NCBI GenBank assembly: GCA_002309615.1
Contig: DBXT01000029.1
Coordinates: 54,792-69,627 of the forward strand
Length of the DNA stretch: 14,836 nt
From: Bacteroidales bacterium UBA1205
Lineage (GTDB): Bacteria; Bacteroidota; Bacteroidia; Bacteroidales; WCHB1-69
Direction: 5' to 3'
The position numbers were made by a program, and so were the translations under genes. This document shows positions 5,612 to 12,346 of this stretch, piece after piece; position 1 is the first letter of the stretch; every line of letters begins with the position of its first letter. The notes under the pieces were generated by a model. It ran no database searches. It was not told where the DNA came from and worked only from the letters and a program-made list of their open reading frames with translations.

Positions 5612-7318
5612 ATGGCAATATTTCAAAAATCAATTAAATATAGAGAAAGTTATATTACAACTTTAGCACGTCTATTTGAATACTCTACAACGGTATACAA
5701 AGATAACTTGGTATCAAAGATGCCCGATAGCGATCAAGTATATACTTATGGTACGTTTAGAGAAAAATGTTATGAAATTTCGCAATTGTTATGTAGATAT
5801 GGCATTGGAGGAGGAGATAAAGTGGCAATTGTGTCACAAAATATGCCCAATTGGTCTATCGCCATGTTTTCAACAGTGACATTTGGACGAATATTTGTTC
5901 CCATATTGCCGGATTCTTCCACTAATGAAATCACCAATATTTTAAATCATTCTGAAACAAAGGTCTTGTTTGTTTCACAGCGAATGTTGCCAAAAATTAG
6001 TGAGGAATGTCTAAACAAGATGACTTTGGTATTCAATGTGGAGACTTTGGAGATTATTAAGCGTGATAATGATGCATTTACTTGTGATGGAAGAACTTTG
6101 GATCCTCTTCCAGATGATATTGCTTGCTTGATATATACTTCGGGAACCACAGGAAAAGCCAAAGGAGTGATGTTGAGTCATAGAAACTTTTGTGCAAACA
6201 TTTTTTCATCATATTTTGCCCATAAGGCCAATCATAGGGATGTGTGGTTATCCATTTTGCCCATGGCACATACTTATGAATTAAGTATAGGCATGTTGTA
6301 TCCGTTTTCAGTGGGAGCTTGCGTGGTGTATATGAAAAAACCACCTACACCGACTATTTTATTAAAAATGATGCAGGATATTAGACCGACTATTATTTTG
6401 TCGGTGCCTTTGATTATGGAAAAAATTTACAAAGGCAGCATCCTGCCAACTATTGCCAGAAGTAAAGTTTTGACATGGTTGCAAAAACATATGCCTAAGT
6501 TGTTGTATAGTTTAATAGGAGCTAAACTAAGAAAAATGTTTGGTGGAAGATTGGTATTTTTCGGTGTAGGCGGCTCCAAATTGAATCCGACAGTGGAAGA
6601 ATTTCTTTATAAAGCAAAATTTCCATACGCTATCGGTTATGGTTTGACAGAAACTGCTCCATTGATATGCGGTTGCGAAAAGAAAACTAGAAAAATAGGT
6701 TTTACCGGACCTGCAGTGCATAGAGTAACAGTGAAATTAATTAATGTCAATCCTGCCACCGGTGAAGGTGAATTGGTGTGTAAGGGTCCTAATGTTATGT
6801 TGGGGTATTATAAAGATGCCGCAAGAACAAGAGAAGTTTTTACGGAAGACGGTTGGTTTAAAACCAACGACTTGGCCATTGTGGACGAAAATGGGAAATA
6901 TTCAATTATCGGACGAAAAAGTAATGTAATTTTAGGTGCATCAGGAGAGAATATCTATCCGGAAGAAATAGAAGATGTTATCAACAATATGAGTGGTATT
7001 GCTGAATCGTTAGTGATGGAAAAAGACGGTAAATTGGTAGCATTGGTACACATTGACGAAAATATACTGAATTGGAACCAAGAAGGAGAAGATGAATTTT
7101 TGAAAAAAGTGGAAGACATAAAAGAAAGTGTGCTTTCTTTTGTCAATAAGAGAGTAAATAAAAGTTCCAAAGTGCAGAATGTAGAAATTGTAAAAGATTT
7201 TGAAAAAACAGCTACTCACAAAATCCGCCGTTCTGTTTATAAGAACAAAGATGTTGAAGAAAGCGGAGAAAAAACTTCCAATGATCAAATTTCCCAATCA
7301 TCGGAAAATAAGGAGTAA
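5612..7318 (+). CDS. Long-chain fatty acid-CoA (or ACP) ligase, AMP-binding family
   Basis: Activates a fatty acid with ATP to acyl-adenylate and then to acyl-CoA, or possibly acyl-ACP. Of 568 residues, YTSGTTGKAKGVMLSH (175-190) is the AMP-binding P-loop motif, GYGLTET (342-348) the adenine motif, and GWFKTND (414-420) ends in the ribose-binding Asp. GRKSNVILGASGENIYPEEIE (434-454) is the hinge to the small C-terminal domain, and Lys537 in TATHKIRR is the likely catalytic lysine. The last 25 residues are polar and low in complexity, probably a disordered tail. Length and motifs fit the FadD15-like branch. It follows the acyltransferase by 6 bases; together they resemble the two activities fused in E. 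coli Aas. Confidence 0.93.
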   Translation: MAIFQKSIKYRESYITTLARLFEYSTTVYKDNLVSKMPDSDQVYTYGTFREKCYEISQLLCRYGIGGGDKVAIVSQNMPNWSIAMFSTVTFGRIFVPILPDSSTNEITNILNHSETKVLFVSQRMLPKISEECLNKMTLVFNVETLEIIKRDNDAFTCDGRTLDPLPDDIACLIYTSGTTGKAKGVMLSHRNFCANIFSSYFAHKANHRDVWLSILPMAHTYELSIGMLYPFSVGACVVYMKKPPTPTILLKMMQDIRPTIILSVPLIMEKIYKGSILPTIARSKVLTWLQKHMPKLLYSLIGAKLRKMFGGRLVFFGVGGSKLNPTVEEFLYKAKFPYAIGYGLTETAPLICGCEKKTRKIGFTGPAVHRVTVKLINVNPATGEGELVCKGPNVMLGYYKDAARTREVFTEDGWFKTNDLAIVDENGKYSIIGRKSNVILGASGENIYPEEIEDVINNMSGIAESLVMEKDGKLVALVHIDENILNWNQEGEDEFLKKVEDIKESVLSFVNKRVNKSSKVQNVEIVKDFEKTATHKIRRSVYKNKDVEESGEKTSNDQISQSSENKE

Positions 7319-7352
7319 GTTATTAACAATTTATATTATAAAATAACTGAAT

Positions 7353-7592
7353 ATGAAGTTGATAAAATATTTATCATTGTTTTTAAAAAAGATAATGTTG
7401 CTTTTGATACGCTTCTATCAGTTGTGCATTTCTCCTTTGTTTCCTTCTACATGCCGCTATACTCCCACTTGTTCGGTATATGCTATACAAGCAATAGAAA
7501 AATATGGTCCTATCAAAGGAGGTTGGAAAGCTTTGAAAAGAATACTTTCTTGTCACCCCGGTGGAGGCAGTGGTTATGACCCTTTAACATAG
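7353..7592 (+). CDS. yidD: Membrane protein insertion efficiency factor YidD
   Basis: Small inner-membrane-associated protein that helps YidC/Sec insertion of membrane proteins. The 79 residues show the family signature: FYQLCISPLF (21-30), CRYTPTCSVYAIQAIEKYGP (34-53), GGWKALKRILSCHPGGGSGYDP (56-77), with Cys34, Cys40 and Cys67 at the usual places. The first 25 or so residues are hydrophobic with basic residues, fitting peripheral membrane binding. It starts 34 bases after the acyl ligase; a 7-base inverted repeat AGTTATT/AATAACT (7318-7348) fills that gap. In many bacteria yidD lies next to rnpA and yidC; here it does not, and the lipid and envelope genes are its neighbours. Confidence 0.96.
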   Translation: MKLIKYLSLFLKKIMLLLIRFYQLCISPLFPSTCRYTPTCSVYAIQAIEKYGPIKGGWKALKRILSCHPGGGSGYDPLT

Positions 7593-7631
7593 TGAAAAAT
7601 TAACATTTTTGTTTTATAATAAAATTTAAAA

Positions 7632-8741
7632 ATGGCACAATCAAGAGAAAAACAGATAATTAAAGTATCAATTATTGGTATAGTTACCAATTTATTGTTG
7701 GCAGGAGTAAAAATTTTGGTCGGCATGTTGTCAAATTCCATTGCCATTATCAGCGATGCGGTGAACAATATAGCCGATTCTTCTTCTTCAATTATAACCA
7801 TAGTCGGTACTAAACTATCACAACGGCAACCGGATCGCAAACATCCTTTCGGGTACGGAAGAATAGAATATCTTACTAGTATGGTAATTGGTGTCATTGT
7901 GTTAGTGACAGGATTGGAAATGGCTATTTCGTCAGTAAAAGGCATTATTCATCCGGAAAAAATAAGTTTTTCTTATCTTACAGTGTTAATATTGGCTATT
8001 ACAATGGCGGCAAAGATAATATTGGGTTTATACACCAAAGCTACCGGTAAAAAAGTAGATTCCGGTGCATTGATAGCTTCCGGAGCAGATGCCTTGAACG
8101 ATGCTATTATATCGGCTGTTACTATTGTATCGGCATTAGTATTTCTTTGGTTTGATGTTTCAATAGATGCTTGGGCAGGTGCATTGATATCTATTTTTAT
8201 TATAAAAACCGGTGCAGAAGTTTTGAAAGATACTATCAGTAAACTTTTAGGAGAACAAACCGACAAGGAATTAGCCGATGAAATCTATTCAATGATAAAA
8301 AGTAATAATATGGTAATAGGCGCTCATGATATGATTCTTCACAATTATGGTCCGGAACGTCATATAGGAAGTGTCAATTTGGAAATTGATCACGACAAAA
8401 CCATCAGTGAAGTATATCCTATCTTGCATCAATTGCAAATACAAATCTATCAGGCAACAAAAACATATGTAGTTTTTGGACTTTATTCTATAGACGAACA
8501 TTCAGTAAGTTCACAAAAAGCAATACAAGTAGCAAAAAATATTCAACAACAAACTCAACATTGTCTTGGTTTTCATGGAATCAATGTAGATGATAATTTG
8601 AAAGTGGTATTTTGTGATTTGCTATTAGATTACGATTGTGATCGAATGTCCATACTACACCAAGCGGAAGAAATGTTCAAAGAAGCTTTTCCGGGCTATC
8701 AACCCATGATAACCATAGATACACCATTTACAGAAATGTAG
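7632..8741 (+). CDS. Cation diffusion facilitator (CDF) metal transporter
   Basis: Proton-coupled exporter of divalent metal ions in the inner membrane. The 369 residues begin with about six membrane segments (near 12-32, 36-58, 82-102, 113-135, 150-172, 176-194), followed by a cytosolic YiiP-like domain with GAHDMILHNYGPERHIGSV (225-243). A further segment of about 80 residues (HGINVDDNLKVVFCDLLLDY and onward) makes it longer than YiiP (300). The metal site in segment 2 is SDAVNNIAD (Asp42, Asp49 with Asn45/Asn46); in segment 5 it is GADALND (Asp153, Asn156, Asp157), lacking the histidine typical of zinc CDFs. The metal could therefore be manganese or iron rather than zinc, but this is inference. 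It follows yidD by 39 bases with no obvious promoter between. Confidence 0.92.
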   Translation: MAQSREKQIIKVSIIGIVTNLLLAGVKILVGMLSNSIAIISDAVNNIADSSSSIITIVGTKLSQRQPDRKHPFGYGRIEYLTSMVIGVIVLVTGLEMAISSVKGIIHPEKISFSYLTVLILAITMAAKIILGLYTKATGKKVDSGALIASGADALNDAIISAVTIVSALVFLWFDVSIDAWAGALISIFIIKTGAEVLKDTISKLLGEQTDKELADEIYSMIKSNNMVIGAHDMILHNYGPERHIGSVNLEIDHDKTISEVYPILHQLQIQIYQATKTYVVFGLYSIDEHSVSSQKAIQVAKNIQQQTQHCLGFHGINVDDNLKVVFCDLLLDYDCDRMSILHQAEEMFKEAFPGYQPMITIDTPFTEM

Positions 8742-8759
8742 TCAAATTTTTGTTCTTCA

Positions 8760-9332
8760 ATGTCTTCAATAGAAAAGCATCCGTTTTCTTTATTTTTGCC
8801 GACCAATGCCAAATGGCTATTGTTAGGAAGTTTTCCTCCTCCTCGCAAACGCTGGTCGATGGAATTTTACTATCCTAACTTGCAAAATGACATGTGGAGA
8901 ATATTTGGTTTATTGTTTTTTGCTGACAAAAATTACTTTCTCTTGCCGGATAAAACTGCTTTTGACAAAGAAAAAATTGTTACTTTTTTGCTTTCAAAAG
9001 GTATTGCCATGGGAGATACAGCTCGTTCTGTTATTAGAATGAAAGGCAATGCTTCAGATGCTTTTTTACAAGTGGTAGAACCTTTGGATTTGCAGCAAGT
9101 TTTGTTACAATTACCACATTGTAAACAAGTTGTTGCCACAGGGCAGAAATCTGCTGATACGCTTTGTCGAATGTTAGGAATTGCCATGCCGATAATAGGT
9201 GAAAGTAGCGAATTTGTACTTCTTAATAGGTCTATGCGACTTTATCGCATGCCGTCATCTTCTCGTGCTTATCCGATGAAATTAGAACAAAAGGCTAATT
9301 TTTACAAAAAATTATTTGAAGAAAATTTATGA
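8760..9332 (+). CDS. Uracil-DNA glycosylase superfamily protein (family 6/HDG-like)
   Basis: Predicted base-excision repair glycosylase that removes deaminated bases from DNA. In 190 residues the first active-site motif is LLGSFPPPRKRW (21-32) followed by FYYPNLQNDMWRI (36-48); this resembles GSFPG...YYxHPRNxFWRI of the hypoxanthine-DNA glycosylase family better than the GQDPYH of Ung. VVATGQKSA (124-132) fits the central strand, and RMPSSSRAYP (163-172) matches the second motif (LPSTSPxxA). Asn43 is the candidate equivalent of the catalytic asparagine. Which base it removes is unknown. The gene begins 18 bases after the CDF gene and overlaps the next by ATGA, so it is translated in a coupled way with the secreted protein downstream, with which it has no evident functional link. 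Confidence 0.82.
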   Translation: MSSIEKHPFSLFLPTNAKWLLLGSFPPPRKRWSMEFYYPNLQNDMWRIFGLLFFADKNYFLLPDKTAFDKEKIVTFLLSKGIAMGDTARSVIRMKGNASDAFLQVVEPLDLQQVLLQLPHCKQVVATGQKSADTLCRMLGIAMPIIGESSEFVLLNRSMRLYRMPSSSRAYPMKLEQKANFYKKLFEENL

Positions 9333-9961
9333 GTTTAAAAATTTTTTACAATCATATTGTTGTTATATTTCTACTGACTTTGTCGGGAAGTTGGTTGTCG
9401 GTTTGTGCCCAGTCTAAAGTTGTTATTCAAAAAACAGTGCAACAGCAGTTGGCACAATATCCTGCTTCTACATTGCAAGATATTTACAAAAATTTTTTCC
9501 AAGACAAATTTGGTCCGGGACATCTATTGACGGATACTAATTCTTGTAGAAGATATATTCAAATAGAAGCCCGACAAGCAGTGGCCGAGCCTGATACACA
9601 TATTGTTGCAATTGGCTATCAACACAATTTCTATAGGGTGGGTATACATGTAAATATTCCCGAAGATGTTTATGTAAAGGCTTTTATAGCAAGTGTCCGG
9701 CATTTTCGGCCGGTGTCGTTGAAAGCATGGCAAAAGGAATGGCGAAAAATAGATGCAGTTATAGCAAAAATGAATCTTCATTTGCCAAATTATGAGCAGG
9801 ACAGAAAAAATTTGCAACAAATGCTTCAAAGCGGGCAGTCGGTAGTACACCATAGTGATTTGTTCAATCAAACATATCATCCTCATTATAGAATTATAGA
9901 ACGCAAAATTTTTGAAAAAGAAATTTTGCCATTATTGGGAAAAAATAAAAATATAAAATGA
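9329..9961 (+). CDS. Conserved secreted protein of unknown function
   Basis: I recognise the sequence type as one found widely in Bacteroidota but know no function. It has 210 residues. A signal peptide covers 1-27, with a hydrophobic stretch near 9-25 and a probable signal peptidase I cut after VCA (25-27), so the mature protein should be in the periplasm or outside. The cysteine is not in a good lipobox (LSVC). Two blocks look conserved: DIYKNFFQDKFGPGHLL (51-67) and VVHHSDLFNQTYHPHYRII (172-190), rich in His, Asp and Tyr as in an enzyme site. FYRVGIHVNIPEDV (101-114) lies between. It overlaps both the glycosylase upstream and the SDR downstream by 4 bases. Confidence 0.8.
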   Translation: MSLKIFYNHIVVIFLLTLSGSWLSVCAQSKVVIQKTVQQQLAQYPASTLQDIYKNFFQDKFGPGHLLTDTNSCRRYIQIEARQAVAEPDTHIVAIGYQHNFYRVGIHVNIPEDVYVKAFIASVRHFRPVSLKAWQKEWRKIDAVIAKMNLHLPNYEQDRKNLQQMLQSGQSVVHHSDLFNQTYHPHYRIIERKIFEKEILPLLGKNKNIK

Positions 9962-10596
9962 AAATAATACTAACAGGGGCTACAGGTTATGTAGGAGAAG
10001 GTGTTTTGTTGGCATGCTTGGAAAACGAAAATGTTGAAAAAGTGTTAAGCCTCAGTCGCCGTTCTACGGGAAGAAAAGATGTTAAATTGGAAGAATATAT
10101 TGTGCCTGATTTCATGCAATTGCAGTTGGGAGATGAAAAATTACAGGGCTACGATGCAGTATTTTATTGTGCAGGCAGCAGTAGTGTAGGCATGTCGCAA
10201 GAACAATATAAAATCAATTGTCACGATGTGCCGTTGCATTTGGCCCAGGTGGTGAAACCTAAAGAAAATATGACTATAATTTTTATGAGTGGAGCAGGTA
10301 CCGATTTGCCATTAGCATGGGCAAAAGTAAAACGCAGTACCGAGCAAGCTTTGTCAAAAATGGGTTTTAAGCAAACTTTCGGTTATCGGGCAGGCTTGAT
10401 GAAACCTTTGGAAGGGCAAATCAATCGTCCGAATATGATAAAGGCGACTAATTCTACTTATAAAATAGCACGTTTTTTCTGTATGGGCAACACCATGGAG
10501 AATGTTGCTAAATCAATGATAGCCGCCACAAAATTCGGCTATAAAAAACAAAAAATACAAATTCGGGATATAGATATTCTGGCGGAAAAGCTATAG
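9958..10596 (+). CDS. Atypical short-chain dehydrogenase / NAD(P)-binding epimerase-like protein
   Basis: Rossmann-fold protein with the nucleotide motif TGATGYVGEG (6-15, GxxGxxG at Gly7, Gly10 and Gly13) and strands VFYCAGSSS (68-76) and IIFMSGAGTD (107-116), followed by WAKVKRSTEQAL (121-132). The classical YxxxK pair is not present; GAGTD...WAKVKxxTE is the pattern of atypical SDRs whose best-known relatives resemble NmrA and HSCARG-type redox sensors. There is no signal peptide, so it is cytosolic. It has 212 residues, short for an extended SDR. Substrate and even catalytic activity are unknown. It is the last gene of the plus-strand run; its final codon and stop (CTA TAG) form a palindrome that is also the end of murD. 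Confidence 0.85.
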   Translation: MKIILTGATGYVGEGVLLACLENENVEKVLSLSRRSTGRKDVKLEEYIVPDFMQLQLGDEKLQGYDAVFYCAGSSSVGMSQEQYKINCHDVPLHLAQVVKPKENMTIIFMSGAGTDLPLAWAKVKRSTEQALSKMGFKQTFGYRAGLMKPLEGQINRPNMIKATNSTYKIARFFCMGNTMENVAKSMIAATKFGYKKQKIQIRDIDILAEKL

Positions 10597-11961
10597 TTGC
10601 TTGTTTTCCACTAATGTTCGGAAAAAGTCTCCGCGTGCTTCGAAATTTTTAAACATATCGTAGCTGGGAGCGGCGGGAGATAAAAGGCAAATTTTTCCTT
10701 TTTGCGTGATTTTTTTTGCCAAAGCAACAATTTCCGGATAGGTATCGCAAAAAAATAGTTCTTTAATACCCTTGTTTTCAAACAATTGCATCATTCTTTT
10801 GCCGGCTTGTCCTACAAAGATAAAATGTTGTACCTTTCCATGTGTAAAGTAATCGGCCAAAGGTTGATAATTGATGCCTCTATCCATTCCTCCAAGTATG
10901 AGTGTATCAACATTTTTTAGGGCTTCCACAGCAGCAATGCTAGCTTGGGGAATGGTGGAAATGCTGTCATTGTAGAAAATAATTTCATCAAAAATACCTA
11001 ATGGTTCCAGCCGATGTTTTAAAGGGTGAAAACTATCTAATTGTGCGGAAATTTGTTTTAAATCAATATCGTGAAGGCAGCTGATAGCGGCAACGGCAGC
11101 TGCAACATTCATAAAATTGTGTTCTCCTTTCAGTGGGAATTGCTCATCAATGCGTTTTATCAGTATATCTTGCCCATTGTTGTTAAGAAAAATCTGCTGT
11201 TGGTCAACAAATGAATACAAATTGGAAGTTCTCCCTTTGCCAAATTTTAGAATTTTTGAATCGATAGGAATGGTTTTCAATAGGTTATCGATATTCTCAT
11301 CTTGTCCGTTGCAAATAAAGAAATCGTCTTTAGATTGATATTTGGCAATGTTAAATTTGGCTTTTTGATAGTCTAAATAAGAATTGTAGTGGTCAAGATG
11401 TTCTTCAAAAAGATTCAACAATAAACTGATTTTCGGTGCTTTGTGAATAAATTCTAATTGGTGGGAGGACAATTCCAATACTATTTTGGTAGTGGGGTCT
11501 ATCTTGTCAATCAATTCAAATAGAGGAATGCCGATATTTCCTCCGAATACGACATTGTTGTCTAATTGGGATAAAATGTGAAAGATAAGTGTAGAAGTTG
11601 TACTTTTTCCTTTGGTGCCTGTAACGCCAATACATTGTGAGCTATATGCTTGTAAAAATAAGTCAGTTTGTGAAGAAATTTTATTGCTGTCGATAGACAA
11701 AATTCTATCTTTCAAACTAATACCGGGAGATTTTAATACTATATCAAAATCATTGATATTATCTAAATAGTTGTCTCCTAAAACAAAATCCAAATGTTCG
11801 TCTGCAAAAGAAGATTTATCCAAATGAATATTTTTATCTGCAATGCAGATAGGATTGTTTTTTAGGTATTTTCTAATAAAGTGATAACTGGATTGTCCTT
11901 CACGACCAAATCCTAACAAAAGAATGTATTTATTGTTTAGATAGTCAGCAATGCGGTTCAT
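10591..11961 (-). CDS. murD: UDP-N-acetylmuramoylalanine-D-glutamate ligase
   Basis: Adds glutamate to UDP-MurNAc-L-Ala with ATP, a cytosolic step of peptidoglycan precursor synthesis. Of 456 residues, LLLGFGREGQSS (14-25) is the N-terminal UDP-binding loop, VTGTKGKST (113-121) the ATP P-loop, GGNIGIPL (140-147) the substrate loop, ELSSHQLEF (163-171), EEHLDHY (186-192), and AKFNI with Lys202 the likely carbamylated lysine. LSPAAPSYDMFKNFEARG near the C-terminus is MurD-specific. His167 stands where I expect Phe or Tyr in ExSSxQLE, so a MurD2-like or paralogous enzyme is possible. It abuts merR with no gap (ATG 11959-11961, merR stop 11962-11964). No division-cluster genes are nearby, unlike most relatives. 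Confidence 0.92.
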   Translation of the reverse strand: MNRIADYLNNKYILLLGFGREGQSSYHFIRKYLKNNPICIADKNIHLDKSSFADEHLDFVLGDNYLDNINDFDIVLKSPGISLKDRILSIDSNKISSQTDLFLQAYSSQCIGVTGTKGKSTTSTLIFHILSQLDNNVVFGGNIGIPLFELIDKIDPTTKIVLELSSHQLEFIHKAPKISLLLNLFEEHLDHYNSYLDYQKAKFNIAKYQSKDDFFICNGQDENIDNLLKTIPIDSKILKFGKGRTSNLYSFVDQQQIFLNNNGQDILIKRIDEQFPLKGEHNFMNVAAAVAAISCLHDIDLKQISAQLDSFHPLKHRLEPLGIFDEIIFYNDSISTIPQASIAAVEALKNVDTLILGGMDRGINYQPLADYFTHGKVQHFIFVGQAGKRMMQLFENKGIKELFFCDTYPEIVALAKKITQKGKICLLSPAAPSYDMFKNFEARGDFFRTLVENKQL

Positions 11962-12300
11962 TTAGTCTAATTGTTGTTTTAATTGTAGCAAAAAGTGTTT
12001 TATGTCTTGTAAAGAATTGCAAATTTGTGAATTTCGTTCTACAATTTTTTTGTCGGCTGTTAATTTTTGCTTAGCACCTTCAATCGTGTAGCCTTTTTCT
12101 TTAACTAAAAAGTAAATGTTTTCAATCAATTGAATGTCTTCTTTGGTATAGTAGCGAGTCTTTTTAGTGTTTTTAAAAGGTTTTAGTTGAGGAAATTCTT
12201 TTTCCCAAAACCTTAATAAAGAGGTATTTACATTAAATATTTTAGCCACTTCGCCAATATTGTAATATACCTTGGAACTATTTTCATCAAACTGGTGCAT
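11962..12300 (-). CDS. MerR-family transcriptional regulator
   Basis: DNA-binding regulator of 112 residues with a MerR winged helix: YYNIGEVAKIFNVNTSLLRFWEKEFP (12-37) is the helix-turn-helix, and TKKTRYYTKEDIQLIENI (45-62) the wing and following helix. YTIEGAKQKL (71-80) matches the end of the domain. A short helical tail (about 87-112, SLQDIKHFLLQLKQQ) would form the dimer coiled coil; there is no metal- or ligand-binding extension and only one cysteine. The RFWEKEF form is widespread in Bacteroidota, and its targets are not known to me. It precedes murD with no spacing, so the two are cotranscribed. An inverted repeat overlaps its own promoter, which suggests autoregulation. Confidence 0.92.
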   Translation of the reverse strand: MHQFDENSSKVYYNIGEVAKIFNVNTSLLRFWEKEFPQLKPFKNTKKTRYYTKEDIQLIENIYFLVKEKGYTIEGAKQKLTADKKIVERNSQICNSLQDIKHFLLQLKQQLD

Positions 12301-12318
12301 ATCAAAAATTTTTATTTT

Positions 12319-12338
12319 GCAAAAATACTACTTTTTGC
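12319..12338 (-). promoter_or_regulatory. merR promoter with overlapping inverted repeat (candidate operator)
   Basis: On the minus strand TATTTTTG (12327 to 12320) is a perfect TAnnTTTG box, 19 bases before the merR ATG, giving a leader of about 13 nucleotides. It lies inside a perfect inverted repeat: arms GCAAAAA and TTTTTGC around a 6-base centre (TACTAC on the plus strand). A dimeric regulator such as the MerR protein itself could bind there. The stem is AT-rich and not followed directly by a T-run, so it is a poor terminator for the gene upstream. Confidence 0.55.
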
Positions 12339-12346
12339 TGAATTTA

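Noticed and set aside
7318..7348. Inverted repeat AGTTATT/AATAACT before yidD as terminator or riboregulator
   Set aside because: The stem is nearly all A/T with a 17-base loop and no T-run; too weak to call.
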